Positions 23,032 to 30,825 are shown, counted from the stretch's first letter. The stretch is 64,000 nucleotides of DNA from DATBLE01 sp046732255 (GCA_046732255.1 JBKPMR010000018.1:1-64000), one strand, 5' to 3'. A program made the numbers and translations. The notes: generated by a model not told the origin, from the letters alone.

Positions 23032-23541
23032 TTGGGACAGGTACTCGTGCTGAACGCGAGTTACGAGCCGCTGAACGTGTGCTCGGTTCGGCGCGCGCAC
23101 GTGCTCGTGTTCAAGGGAAAGGCGGAGGTCCTGGAGGAGCACGAGATGCCCCTCCGATCTGCGACCAGCACCTTCGCGCGGCCGCACGTGATCCGGCTCG
23201 TGCAATACGTCCGTGTGCCCCGGACGGCGCAGCGGAAGATCTCGCGGCGGGCGCTCTTCGCTCGTGACGAGTGGAGCTGCGTCTACTGCGGCACGAGCGG
23301 CGGTCGACTCACGCTCGACCACGTCGTTCCCCGCAGCCGAGGGGGCGACTCCGTCTGGGAGAACGTCGTCACCGCCTGCGCGCCCTGCAACCTCCGCAAG
23401 GGCGACCGGCTTCCCGAGGAGGCGTCGATGACGTTGCGGAGGCCGCCGCGCCCGCCGGCGCCGGCGCTGTTCATCACGCTCGCGACCCCATCCGGCCTGC
23501 CGAGCACCTGGAAGCGGTACCTCCCGTCGCTCGCTGCCTGA
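23032..23541 (+). CDS. HNH endonuclease family protein
   Basis: About 169 residues if started at TTG 23,032 (a GTG at 22,984 is also open). The start is chosen because family members begin almost directly at VLVLNASYEPLNV. The HNH/McrA-like zinc-binding nuclease motif is complete: CVYCG, LDHVVPRSRGGDSVWENVV and CAPCNLRKGD. This small HNH family is conserved as a stand-alone housekeeping protein in actinobacteria; its DNA target is unknown. TACATT lies ten bases before the TTG. Confidence 0.82.
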   Translation: MGQVLVLNASYEPLNVCSVRRAHVLVFKGKAEVLEEHEMPLRSATSTFARPHVIRLVQYVRVPRTAQRKISRRALFARDEWSCVYCGTSGGRLTLDHVVPRSRGGDSVWENVVTACAPCNLRKGDRLPEEASMTLRRPPRPPAPALFITLATPSGLPSTWKRYLPSLAA

Positions 23542-23575
23542 ATCCACAACCTCGGGACGAATAGCTCCACACTCG

Positions 23576-23597
23576 TTCCACCCCCGGTCTCAGAGAC
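23576..23597 (+). repeat. CACCCCCGGTCTCAGAGAC repeat, copy 1
   Basis: TTCCACCCCCGGTCTCAGAGAC, recurring 87 bases downstream. The inner GTCTCAGAGAC is a palindrome. It lies in the gap between the HNH and SIMPL genes. Confidence 0.75.
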
Positions 23598-23662
23598 GGG
23601 GTCGGAAACGCTGGAAGCACGCCAACGGCTCGTGAGCCTGAGGACGAGTCGTCACACAAACG

Positions 23663-23684
23663 TTTCACCCCCGGTCTCAGAGAC
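23663..23684 (+). repeat. CACCCCCGGTCTCAGAGAC repeat, copy 2
   Basis: TTTCACCCCCGGTCTCAGAGAC, a direct copy of the element at 23,576 with one changed base. The 216-base gap 23,542-23,757 holds only these elements and no credible gene. Confidence 0.75.
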
Positions 23685-23757
23685 TTGGTGCGAGACGCCA
23701 CGAGCTCGGCCACGTCTGAAGTGACACGGCGTCCGGCCGGCGGCGTATGAACCGCGC

Positions 23758-24450
23758 ATGAAGTCGTTGGCCGTCGTCGCCGTCTGCGCCGTGCTCGTGC
23801 TCGGAGCCGTCCGGGCGGGCGGCGCGTCGACCGCGGCCGCCGCTGCGCAGCACACGATCGTCGTCGCGGGGCATGGGTCGATCAGCGCCGTTCCGAACCG
23901 CGCTCAGGTCTCCTTCGGTGTCTCGACCAGTGCGAAGACGGCCTCGGCCGCGCTGCGCGCGAACGCCGCCGAGATGACGAAGGTGATCGCAGCGCTCAAG
24001 GCCCAGGGGATCGCCGCCGCCGACATCCGCACCGAGCTGGTCTCGCTCTCGCCGCGGTACTCCCAGAACGGTGAGGACGTGGTCGGCTACGAGACGACGA
24101 ACTCCGTCTCGGCGACGCTCCGCAAGCTCGACAAGGTCGGGCCGGTGATCGACGCCGCCGTCGACGCCGGGGCAAACCAGGTTTCCGGCCCGAATCTCGT
24201 CCGCGCCGACTCCGCCGGCCTCTACCGGTCGGCCCTGCGCGCGGCGATTGCGAACGCGAGGGCGAAGGCCCGGACGATCGCCTCCGCCTCCGGACTCCAC
24301 CTGCGCCGCATTACGGACGTCAGCGAGACGAGCTCGGCCTCCGCCCCCACCCCGCTCGCCGCGAAGGATGCAAGCGCGTCACCGACGCCGGTCGAGCCCG
24401 GCACGACGCAGGTCGAGGCGACCGTCTCCGTGACCTTCTCGGTCTCCTGA
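23758..24450 (+). CDS. Secreted SIMPL domain (DUF541) protein
   Basis: A 230-residue protein with an N-terminal signal peptide (about 25 residues, Ala-rich cleavage region) and one SIMPL domain: IVVAGHGSISAVPNRAQVSF at its start, LVSLSPRYSQNGEDVVGYETTNSVS in the middle and ARAKARTIASASGLHL near the end. DUF541 proteins form periplasmic or cell-surface oligomers linked to stress tolerance; enzymatic activity is not known. It converges on a small cysteine-rich gene nine bases away. Confidence 0.88.
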   Translation: MKSLAVVAVCAVLVLGAVRAGGASTAAAAAQHTIVVAGHGSISAVPNRAQVSFGVSTSAKTASAALRANAAEMTKVIAALKAQGIAAADIRTELVSLSPRYSQNGEDVVGYETTNSVSATLRKLDKVGPVIDAAVDAGANQVSGPNLVRADSAGLYRSALRAAIANARAKARTIASASGLHLRRITDVSETSSASAPTPLAAKDASASPTPVEPGTTQVEATVSVTFSVS

Positions 24451-24458
24451 CGAAGAGG

Positions 24459-24689
24459 TCAGTTCAGGGACACCGGATCGGCCGCGATCGCCCAGCCGCA
24501 GATCGGGCAGGCCGACCAGCCGCTCCCGTCCCTGAGCGCGAACCAGCCGAGACCGTCGGGCAGCTCGTGCCCGTGCAGCAGCTCGAGATTCTCGAGCGGA
24601 AAGCACTCCTCGAGGACGAGCCACAGGTCGCGTCCGCAGTGCGAGCACGGTCCGTGAAAGACGATGTCCTCAGTTGTCTCACTCAGCAC
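24459..24689 (-). CDS. Small zinc-ribbon-like protein
   Basis: A 76-residue protein with two Cys pairs: CSHCGRDLW near residue 15 and CPICGWAIAADP near residue 62, the spacing of a zinc ribbon. The central part is acidic and aromatic. It lies 31 bases downstream of leuD on the same strand, so it may be the last gene of the pheA-leuC-leuD operon. A second tiny Cys-pair protein stands at the head of that operon. Function unknown. Confidence 0.7.
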   Translation of the reverse strand: MLSETTEDIVFHGPCSHCGRDLWLVLEECFPLENLELLHGHELPDGLGWFALRDGSGWSACPICGWAIAADPVSLN

Positions 24690-24720
24690 TTCGCAATGAG
24701 ACGGCGCGCTGCTGCCCGGG

Positions 24721-25302
24721 TTAGTAGGGCAACGCGGTCGTGTCCGCCCGTCCGGGCCGGTTCGCTTCGAACGCGGCGATCTCGTCGTCGTGCTCGAGTG
24801 TCAATCCGATGTCGTCGAGGCCGTTCAGGAGCTTGTGCCGGCGGGACGGGTCGAACGTGAACTCGACGGAGCGGCCGAACTGGTCGGTGATCGTCAAAGC
24901 CTCGAGATCGACCGTGACCTTCCGCGCCTCCATCAGACGCTCGACCTCCTCCTCGGGTAGCGCGATCGTGACGAGGCCGATCTGGGCCGAGTTCGAGGAG
25001 AAGATGTCACCGAAGGACGGTGCGACGACGACTTCGAACCCGTAGTCCTGGAGCGCCCAGGCGGCGTGCTCGCGTGACGAGCCACAGCCGAAGTTTCTGC
25101 CGGTGACGAGGATGGTTGCGCCCGAGTACTCGGGCCGGTTGAGCTCGAAATCGGGATCCTGGCGCCAGTCGTGGAAGAGGAACTCGCCGTACCCCGTTCG
25201 CTCGATCCGCTTCAGGAACTGCTTCGGGATGATCTGGTCGGTGTCGACGTCGGTGCGGTCGAGCACGGCGACGCGGCCCGTGTGCCGCGTGAACGCCTTC
25301 AC
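24721..25302 (-). CDS. leuD: 3-isopropylmalate dehydratase small subunit
   Basis: A 193-residue swivelling domain that with LeuC isomerises 2- to 3-isopropylmalate in leucine synthesis. Conserved blocks: DVDTDQIIPKQFLKRI, ILVTGRNFGCGSSREHAAWAL and GDIFSSNSAQIGL. The GTG start overlaps the leuC stop by four bases (GTGA), so the subunits are co-translated; longer readings upstream are out of register with the family. Confidence 0.95.
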   Translation of the reverse strand: MKAFTRHTGRVAVLDRTDVDTDQIIPKQFLKRIERTGYGEFLFHDWRQDPDFELNRPEYSGATILVTGRNFGCGSSREHAAWALQDYGFEVVVAPSFGDIFSSNSAQIGLVTIALPEEEVERLMEARKVTVDLEALTITDQFGRSVEFTFDPSRRHKLLNGLDDIGLTLEHDDEIAAFEANRPGRADTTALPY

Positions 25303-26696
25303 GCCGCCACCTCCCGAATGTCGGCCAACCTGCCGGTGAGCGCTGCCGCCGCCGCCGTCGCCGGGCTGACGAGGTGGGTTCTGCCGCCGCGTCCCTGACG
25401 CCCCTCGAAGTTCCGGTTGGAAGTCGAGGCGCACCGTTCGCCCGGCGCGAGCACGTCCGGGTTCATGCCCAGGCACATCGAGCACCCGGCCCGCCGCCAT
25501 TCGAAGCCGGCCCGCTGGAAGACGGCGTCGAGGCCTTCGTCCTCCGCCTGGCGGCGCACCGCTGCCGAGCCGGGGACGACCATCGCGCGAACGGACGGAT
25601 GCACTCGCCGTCCGTCGACGATTCCGGCAACCAGGCGCAGGTCCTCGATCCGCGCGTTCGTGCACGAGCCGATGAACACGCGGTCGATCGAGATCTCGGA
25701 GATCGGCGTCCCCGGCTCGAGGGCCATGTAGGCGAGCGCCCGCTCGGCCGCCGCCCGGTCGGCCGCGTCGGCGAATTCACCTGGATCGGGGATCTGCCCG
25801 TCCACAGGCGCAACCATCGCCGGACTCGTTCCCCACGTCACCTGCGGAACCAGCGACCCGGCGTCAATGTCCACTTCGCGGTCGAAAACGGCGTCCGGAT
25901 CGGACGGGAGACGACGCCACTCGTCCAGCGCACGCTCCCACGCCGGCCCCTTCGGTGCGCCCGGCCGGCCTTCCAGGTACGCGAAGGTCGTGTCGTCAGG
26001 CGCGACCATTCCCGCGCGGGCGCCGGCCTCGATCGACATGTTGCAGATCGTCATCCGCCCCTCCATCGACAGGCCGCGGACGACCGAGCCCGCGTACTCG
26101 ATCGCGTGGCCAAGGCCGCCGTCGACGCCGATCCGGCCGATCGCGCCGAGAATGGCGTCCTTCGCGGTGACCCCGAGCGGGAGCTCGCCCTCGAAGTTGA
26201 TTCGCATCGACCGCGGCCGGCGCTGCGGGAGCGTCTGCGTGGCGAGGACGTGCTCGACCTCGGAGGTGCCGATCCCGAAGGCGAGTGCGCCGAACGCACC
26301 GTGAGTCGACGTGTGGCTGTCCCCGCAGACGATCGTCATTCCGGGCTGCGTGACGCCGAGCTCGGGGCCGATCACGTGCACGATTCCCTCCCGGCCGCTG
26401 CCGGTCGCGTAGAGCGGGACGCCGAAGTCCTCGCAGTTCCGGCGCAACGCCTCCAGCTGCGCCCGCGCGAGCGGATCCGTGACCGGCCCGTCGAGGGTCG
26501 GCACGTTGTGATCCATCGTCGCCAGCGAGCGGTCCGGCCGCCGGACTCGGCGACCCGCAAGGCGCAGCCCCTCGAACGCCTGCGGCGAGGTGACCTCGTG
26601 GATCAGGTGCAGGTCGACGTAGAGGAGGTCAGGCCCGTCGGCCTCGCGGCGGACGACATGCGCGTCCCAGACACGCTCGAACAGCGTCGCCGCCAT
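25299..26696 (-). CDS. leuC: 3-isopropylmalate dehydratase large subunit
   Basis: A 465-residue aconitase-family enzyme. The [4Fe-4S] ligands are in GSCTNARIEDL and AGCSMCLGMNPD; other aconitase signatures are CGDSHTSTHGAFGALAFGIG and the ATQTLPQRRPRSM loop. It starts with ATG three bases after the pheA stop and overlaps leuD. The union of pheA and leuCD in one transcript is unusual and ties phenylalanine to leucine synthesis. Confidence 0.95.
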   Translation of the reverse strand: MAATLFERVWDAHVVRREADGPDLLYVDLHLIHEVTSPQAFEGLRLAGRRVRRPDRSLATMDHNVPTLDGPVTDPLARAQLEALRRNCEDFGVPLYATGSGREGIVHVIGPELGVTQPGMTIVCGDSHTSTHGAFGALAFGIGTSEVEHVLATQTLPQRRPRSMRINFEGELPLGVTAKDAILGAIGRIGVDGGLGHAIEYAGSVVRGLSMEGRMTICNMSIEAGARAGMVAPDDTTFAYLEGRPGAPKGPAWERALDEWRRLPSDPDAVFDREVDIDAGSLVPQVTWGTSPAMVAPVDGQIPDPGEFADAADRAAAERALAYMALEPGTPISEISIDRVFIGSCTNARIEDLRLVAGIVDGRRVHPSVRAMVVPGSAAVRRQAEDEGLDAVFQRAGFEWRRAGCSMCLGMNPDVLAPGERCASTSNRNFEGRQGRGGRTHLVSPATAAAAALTGRLADIREVAA

Positions 26697-26699
26697 CGC

Positions 26700-27539
26700 T
26701 CAGATGTCCCCGTTCCGGGCGGGATAGGAGCCGAACACCTTCAGCCGGCGCGTCTGCGCCCGCACCTCGGCAAGCGCCCCCCGGATCGGCTCGTCGAGCG
26801 GGTGCCCGGCGAGAACGGCATGGAAGCAGTACCGCCACGGCGTGTCGGGCAAGGGCCGCGAGACGAGCTGAACGAGATCGATGCCGTGGCGTGCGAACGG
26901 CTCGATCGCCCGGTGCAGCGCTCCCGGCTGGTGGTCGGTCACGAACGAGAACGCGATGCGCCAATTCTCGCCGATGCCGTCGAGCCGCGTGTGGGTCGCG
27001 ACCGAGACGAACCGCGTGTACGTGTTTGGATGGTCGCCGACGTCGCCGGCGATCACGGTCAGGCCGTGCAGAGTGGCCGCCCGCTCGCCTGCAATCGCCG
27101 CCTCGACAGGATCGCCGCGCTCGGCCACCTCGGCTGCCGCCTCCGCCGTCGAGCCGGTCGCGATTGCGGTCGCCCACGGCATCGCCGCGAGCAGCCGTCT
27201 GCACTGGTCGAGGGCAGCCGGGTGAGAGCGGACGACGCGGATCTCCTCGAGCGGCACCTGCTCGGGACCGACCAGGCAGTGGCGGACGCGCAGGACGGTC
27301 TCGCTCGCGATCGTCAGCGGCGTCGCCTGGAGCAGGTCGTGCGTCTCGGCGATCGGCCCCACCAGCGTGCTCTCGATCGGGAGCACGCCGAACTCGACCT
27401 CGCCGGCGACGGTCGCCTCAGCGACCGCCGTGAAGCTCGGCAGGGCCAGCACTTTCGCCGGCTCGGCGAACAGACGGTCGCAGGCGCTCGCCGCGTGGGC
27501 CCCGTCCCGGCCCGGGTAGGCGACGCTGACCGCCTTCAC
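26700..27539 (-). CDS. pheA: Prephenate dehydratase
   Basis: A 279-residue monofunctional prephenate dehydratase converting prephenate to phenylpyruvate. The catalytic domain has VAYPGRDGAHAA, GVLPIESTLVGPI and the TRF motif in NTYTRFVSVA. A C-terminal ACT domain (RIAFSFVTDHQPGALHRAI ... LVSRPLPDTPWRY) includes the GAL and SRP phenylalanine-binding sites, though the usual ESRP is VSRP here. The GTG at 27,539 follows the tiny upstream gene by seven bases. The operon is preceded by a promoter, leader ORF and hairpin. Confidence 0.92.
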   Translation of the reverse strand: MKAVSVAYPGRDGAHAASACDRLFAEPAKVLALPSFTAVAEATVAGEVEFGVLPIESTLVGPIAETHDLLQATPLTIASETVLRVRHCLVGPEQVPLEEIRVVRSHPAALDQCRRLLAAMPWATAIATGSTAEAAAEVAERGDPVEAAIAGERAATLHGLTVIAGDVGDHPNTYTRFVSVATHTRLDGIGENWRIAFSFVTDHQPGALHRAIEPFARHGIDLVQLVSRPLPDTPWRYCFHAVLAGHPLDEPIRGALAEVRAQTRRLKVFGSYPARNGDI

Positions 27540-27546
27540 GACGGGA

Positions 27547-27723
27547 TCACCATCGCTTGAGGCTGACCGCGATCGGTAGCTCGCAGCGTGAACAGACGCG
27601 CATGGCGGCGCCGCGGCGCTCCGCGCGCTCGACCGCCAGCGGCACTGCGCAGGAGCAGTAGTACGCCTGCACCGGCAACGGGGGCGGGGTGGACGTGGAC
27701 TGAGTTGTCGGATCGGTGTGCAT
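27547..27723 (-). CDS. Tiny Cys-pair protein at the head of the pheA-leuCD operon
   Basis: A 58-codon frame with ATG at 27,723 and an AAAGGG ribosome-binding-like string nine bases upstream. The N-terminal 20 residues are Thr/Pro-rich; then YYCSCAVPL and, 20 residues on, RVCSRCELPIAV give two close Cys pairs, as in a zinc knuckle. It ends seven bases before the pheA start, on the same strand, leaving no room for another arrangement. Family not recognised. Its placement after the leader suggests the first true product of the operon. Confidence 0.62.
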   Translation of the reverse strand: MHTDPTTQSTSTPPPLPVQAYYCSCAVPLAVERAERRGAAMRVCSRCELPIAVSLKRW

Positions 27724-27779
27724 CTCAACGCCCTTTCGGACAGAAGGAACGACTGGTGCGAGGGGTCCGCCTTGGGTGA

Positions 27780-27833
27780 GCTAGCCGACGAGGGCGGAAC
27801 AAACGCCGGCTAGCGCGTAAAGACGCGCGCGCC
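27780..27833 (-). promoter_or_regulatory. pheA-leuCD leader hairpins
   Basis: On the minus strand a first hairpin inside the leader ORF can form between GCGCGCC (27,876-27,870) and GGCGCGC (27,833-27,827). A second, GCTAGCCGGCG (27,814-27,804) with CGTCGGCTAGC (27,790-27,780), is 11 bp with one G-U pair and begins inside the leader stop codon. Sequence and layout match the gltB leader at 59,627-59,715. No T-run follows, so control could be Rho-dependent or translational. Confidence 0.65.
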
Positions 27834-27881
27834 GAGATTCGCGAAGAGGAGAATCGACCGACGTTCGCGGGCGCGCTGCAT
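27810..27881 (-). CDS. Leader peptide of the pheA-leuC-leuD operon
   Basis: A 23-codon frame starting ten bases after the -10 box. Its core reads RSILLFANLGARVFTR, including Ile, three Leu, Val and two Phe codons, suitable for sensing leucine or phenylalanine. The stop codon TAG is the start of an 11-bp hairpin. The gltB leader peptide shares SIL and LGAR with identical codons, so peptide and RNA are both conserved. Function as an attenuator is inferred from layout. Confidence 0.6.
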   Translation of the reverse strand: MQRARERRSILLFANLGARVFTR

Positions 27882-27891
27882 CGAGCTACCT

Positions 27892-27920
27892 AGGGTACGG
27901 GCGAATCCAGGCTCCGTCAA
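27892..27920 (-). promoter_or_regulatory. Promoter of the pheA-leuCD operon
   Basis: TTGACG (-35, 27,920-27,915), 17-base spacer, TACCCT (-10, 27,897-27,892). The -35 overlaps the leuB stop codon. Transcription would begin a few bases before the leader ATG. Confidence 0.7.
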
Positions 27921-28897
27921 CGTTCGAGAGCAGCCAGCACGGCGGCGGTCACGTCGCGGGTGGTGGCGTTTCCGCCGAGGTCGGCCGTCGGCGCCTGATC
28001 GAGCGCCGCATCGACCGCCGCCGAGAGGCGCTGCGCCTCCTCTGGTCGACCGAGCCCGTGCTCGAGCATCAGCGCCGCGGAACGCAGCATGGCGGCCGGG
28101 TTCGCGATCCCGAGGCCTGCGATGTCCGGAGCAGAGCCGTGCACCGGCTCGAAGATCCCGGGCCCGGCGTCTCCGAGGCTCGCCGAGGCCGCAAGCCCCA
28201 GCCCTCCGGTGACCGCGCCGGCCTCGTCCGAGAGGATGTCCCCGAAGGTGTTCTCGGTGAGAATCACGTCGAACCGCTCCGGCGCGGTGACGAGCTGCAT
28301 CGCGGCCGTGTCGACGAGCACGTGCTCCACGCTCACGTCCGGGTAGCCGGAGGCGATCTCCGTGACCACCCGCCGCCACATGCGGGACGTCTCGAGCACG
28401 TTCGCCTTGTCGACCGAAGTGACCAGGTTGCGCCTCGTCCGGGCGAGCTCGAAGGCACGGTGGGCGATCCGCTCCACCTGGACCGGGTGGTACTCGAGTG
28501 TGTCGAAGACCGTCCCGTCCTCGCGGGTTCCCTTCGGGCCGTAATAGAGCCCGCCTACGAGCTCGCGGACGACGACCAGATCGACCGCTCTCCGACGTGC
28601 GGGCCGAAGGTTCGCGTAGACGTCGAGCGCCTTGCGGAGCCCGATCAGGCCCTGCTCGGGCCGCACGTCGGCGCCGTCGAACTGCGGCAGGCCGACCGCT
28701 CCGAGGAGGACGGCATCGGCCGCCAGACAGGCGGCAAGCGTGTCGTCGGGGAGCGGGGTGCCCGTCGCGAGCATGGCCGCGCCGCCGAAGAGATGCTCCT
28801 CGACCTCGAGCTCGGGAACGAGGACGGAAAGCACTTCCCGTGCCGCCGCCGTCACCTCTGCCCCGATCCCGTCTCCGGGTAGGCAGGCGATCTTCAC
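27917..28897 (-). CDS. leuB: 3-isopropylmalate dehydrogenase
   Basis: A 326-residue NAD-dependent beta-decarboxylating dehydrogenase. All catalytic features are present: CLPGDGIGAEV, VYANLRPAR, RELVGGLYYGPKG (active-site Tyr), DKANVLETSRMWRR (active-site Lys), LVDTAAMQLV and ENTFGDILSDEA (metal aspartates), EPVHGSAPDIAG (NAD loop). The GTG at 28,897 starts directly at the first strand, as in the family. It is the functional copy; a degenerate paralogue lies at 57,098. Upstream is a palindromic repeat and the end of cobA. Confidence 0.94.
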   Translation of the reverse strand: MKIACLPGDGIGAEVTAAAREVLSVLVPELEVEEHLFGGAAMLATGTPLPDDTLAACLAADAVLLGAVGLPQFDGADVRPEQGLIGLRKALDVYANLRPARRRAVDLVVVRELVGGLYYGPKGTREDGTVFDTLEYHPVQVERIAHRAFELARTRRNLVTSVDKANVLETSRMWRRVVTEIASGYPDVSVEHVLVDTAAMQLVTAPERFDVILTENTFGDILSDEAGAVTGGLGLAASASLGDAGPGIFEPVHGSAPDIAGLGIANPAAMLRSAALMLEHGLGRPEEAQRLSAAVDAALDQAPTADLGGNATTRDVTAAVLAALER

Positions 28898-28909
28898 AGG
28901 AGAAACTGC

Positions 28910-28939
28910 GTTGGGGACAGGATTTATCCTGTCGCTAAC
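28910..28939. repeat. GGACAGGATnnATCC palindrome at the cobA stop
   Basis: GTTGGGGACAGGAT-tt-ATCCTGTCGCTAAC, 14-base arms with two mismatches. It contains the cobA stop codon and encodes the last residues of that protein (VLATG on the minus strand). A sister element lies in the 3' end of ilvC at 53,822. Confidence 0.85.
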
Positions 28940-29640
28940 ACTACTTCCCCACGATCGGCGCGGAGGCGCTCCGAGAGGGCGACCACGTCGCCGACGACGA
29001 TCAGCGCCGGGGAGCTCAGGTCGGCCGCCGACCCGGCGATCGTCGCCAGCGTGGCCGTCACGACCTCCTCGTCCGGCGTCGTTCCGGCCGAGATCACCGC
29101 CGCCGGCGTCTGCGGATCCAGGCCCTGGGCCTGGAGCCCGGTTGCGATCTCCGGCAGACGGGCGAAGCCCATGAACAGGACGAGCGTGCCGCCCGTCCGC
29201 GCGAGAGCGGCGAAGTCGAGCGGCCCCTGGGCGTTCACGATCGTCACCTGGGAGGAGACGCCCCGGTGGGTGACCGGGATACCCGCGGCGGCCGGGACCG
29301 CGCTCAACGAGGACACGCCGGGGACGACTTGGAACGGAACGCCCGCAGCTGCGAGCGCGAGTGCCTCCTCGCCGCCGCGCCCGAACACGAACGGATCGCC
29401 GCCCTTCAGGCGGACGACGTTCAGCCCGCGGCGGCCGTAGCTCACGAGCAGACGGTTGATCTCGTCCTGGTCGAGCCGCTCGCGTCCGATCCGGATCGCG
29501 TCCTCCGGAGCTTCCTGGACGAGCTCGTCCGCGACCAGCCGGTCGTGGATCAGTACGTCGCAGGTTCGGACGAGCTCTAGCCCGCGCGCGGTGATCAGTC
29601 CCGGGTCGCCCGGCCCAGCGCCGACCAGGAACACCGTCAT
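28924..29640 (-). CDS. cobA: Uroporphyrinogen-III C-methyltransferase
   Basis: A 238-residue SAM-dependent enzyme adding methyls at C2 and C7 of uroporphyrinogen III to give precorrin-2. Motifs: FLVGAGPGDPGLIT (SAM), the VRLKGGDPFVFGRGGEE loop, VPGVSSLSAVPAAAGIPVTHRG and the AVISAGTTPDEE region. It is the stand-alone SUMT; the dehydrogenase/chelatase half is the next gene, overlapping by ATGA. Together they make siroheme for the sulfite reductase just upstream. The C-terminus and stop codon are read from a palindromic repeat. Confidence 0.94.
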   Translation of the reverse strand: MTVFLVGAGPGDPGLITARGLELVRTCDVLIHDRLVADELVQEAPEDAIRIGRERLDQDEINRLLVSYGRRGLNVVRLKGGDPFVFGRGGEEALALAAAGVPFQVVPGVSSLSAVPAAAGIPVTHRGVSSQVTIVNAQGPLDFAALARTGGTLVLFMGFARLPEIATGLQAQGLDPQTPAAVISAGTTPDEEVVTATLATIAGSAADLSSPALIVVGDVVALSERLRADRGEVVLATG

Positions 29641-30209
29641 CGCAGAGACTCCTCCACGACCTGCTCGAAGAACTCCTTGCGCGCGCCGTACGAGTGGTAG
29701 TGACGGCGTGCCCAGGGCCGCAGGTCGCGCAGGCGCCGCGCGAGGGCGACGTGCTCGTCGCCGATGCGGGCGCCGAGCTCGTCGCGCAGCCGCTTCGCCA
29801 GTGCGGGCGACGCCCCACCGGTGGAAACGGCCAGCGCGATCGGATCGCGGCGGTAGACGGCAGGCAGGATGAAGCTGCACAGGTCGGGCGTGTCGACGAC
29901 GTTGGCGAGCATCGACCGCTCCTCCGCATCCCGAAAGATCCGGTGGTTGACCGACCGAACGGGCGTGGCGGCGACGGCGAGGAAGTGCCCGTCGAGGTCG
30001 CCGGTCTCGTAGCGCTTGCGCCGGATCCGCACGGGCAGCTGCTCGAGCTCGGGCTCGATCTGCGGAGCGACGACGGTGACGGCCGCGCCGCACTCAAGCA
30101 GCCCCTTCGCCTTCTCCAGCCCGACCCTGCCGCCGCCGACCACGAGACAGCTACGGCCCTCGAGGTCGAGGCAGGCCATGTAGAAGCGCTTCTCCGCGCC
30201 GTTGTTCAT
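29637..30209 (-). CDS. Precorrin-2 dehydrogenase / sirohydrochlorin ferrochelatase (CysG N-terminal type)
   Basis: A 190-residue SirC/Met8-like protein. The NAD-binding segment CLVVGGGRVGLEKAKGLL is near residue 20, with VVAPQIEPELEQL, and the family's catalytic-region string VVDTPDLCSFILPAVYRRDP. It oxidises precorrin-2 and may insert iron to complete siroheme. The coupled cobA gene supplies its substrate. It ends the sulfur-assimilation cluster after a composite repeat. Confidence 0.9.
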   Translation of the reverse strand: MNNGAEKRFYMACLDLEGRSCLVVGGGRVGLEKAKGLLECGAAVTVVAPQIEPELEQLPVRIRRKRYETGDLDGHFLAVAATPVRSVNHRIFRDAEERSMLANVVDTPDLCSFILPAVYRRDPIALAVSTGGASPALAKRLRDELGARIGDEHVALARRLRDLRPWARRHYHSYGARKEFFEQVVEESLR

Positions 30210-30237
30210 GGGTGGCTCTCCAAGGCCATGCCGGAGG

Positions 30238-30365
30238 TTTTCGCGGCCGCGACCGACATGGCGGGCGCGGCCAAGTGCCGCTGAAGGGGTGCGAACGCGT
30301 TTAGGGAGGGGGGCTCACGGGGGGAACCGGCCGTTCCCCCCGTGGGAGTGAGCCGAAGGCGAGCG
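30238..30365 (+). repeat. Composite dispersed repeat, copy B
   Basis: Module 1 (CCGCGACCGACATGGCGGGC, from 30,248), a shortened middle, then GGCTCACGGGGGGAACCGGC with its complement and the ending GAGCCGAAGGCGAGCG. The middle hairpin of copies A and C is missing. The copy ends four bases before the stop codon of the neighbouring minus-strand gene and fills the gap before the siroheme genes. Confidence 0.85.
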
Positions 30366-30369
30366 ACAG

Positions 30370-30825
30370 TCATATCCCCACGCTGGCGACGCGCGCTCCC
30401 TGGCGGTCGAGCCGCAGCGAGACCTCGAGCTCGCCGGCCGTGAGCGAGAGTGCGAACGCACCCGGCCCGACCGCGGTCAGCTGGACGGAGCCCAGCTCGC
30501 GGCCCTCGAGCGCGCGCAGGGCGGCGGTCACCTCGCTGGCACTCTCGGCCAGCTCTGCTCCACGCGGGAGCCTGCGGTACACGGACAGCGCCGCCTGCTC
30601 GCCGCCGGGGCCGTAGTGCGCGCGGATCCGTCCGCTCTGAAGCCCGAGCTCGAGCAGCTCCTCGAGTGCCTCGGCGTCCTCCCCCTCGACCTCGCCCTCG
30701 TCGATCGCGGCGATCAGGCCCGCGAGCCGGTCGCGGTACTCCTCACCCGAGGCCAACGCGCGAACGGCCTGCGCCTCCGCCAGCGCCACCTCCTGTGCCT
30801 GGTCCGAAAGGCGGACGCTACTCAT
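30370..30825 (-). CDS. Hypothetical protein of the sulfate-assimilation operon
   Basis: A 151-residue soluble, acidic protein. The first half is helical with many Glu and Ala (EEYRDRLAGLIAAIDEGEVEGEDAEALEELL segment); the second half alternates beta-like strands. No cysteine and no recognised motif. Its ATG lies inside the 3' end of cysH (8-base overlap), so it is translated with the reductase genes. A partner or regulator of sulfite reduction is a guess from position only. Confidence 0.65.
   Translation of the reverse strand: MSSVRLSDQAQEVALAEAQAVRALASGEEYRDRLAGLIAAIDEGEVEGEDAEALEELLELGLQSGRIRAHYGPGGEQAALSVYRRLPRGAELAESASEVTAALRALEGRELGSVQLTAVGPGAFALSLTAGELEVSLRLDRQGARVASVGI

Noticed and set aside
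27588..27779. Plus-strand ORF of 63 codons upstream of pheA
   Set aside because: Low-complexity Arg/Ala-rich; it opposes the better supported 58-codon Cys-pair gene and the leader.
27724..27909. T-box leader before pheA-leuCD
   Set aside because: The string GAGGGCGGAAC recalls the T-box bulge but lies on the wrong strand and the AGGGTGGNACCGCG core is absent.
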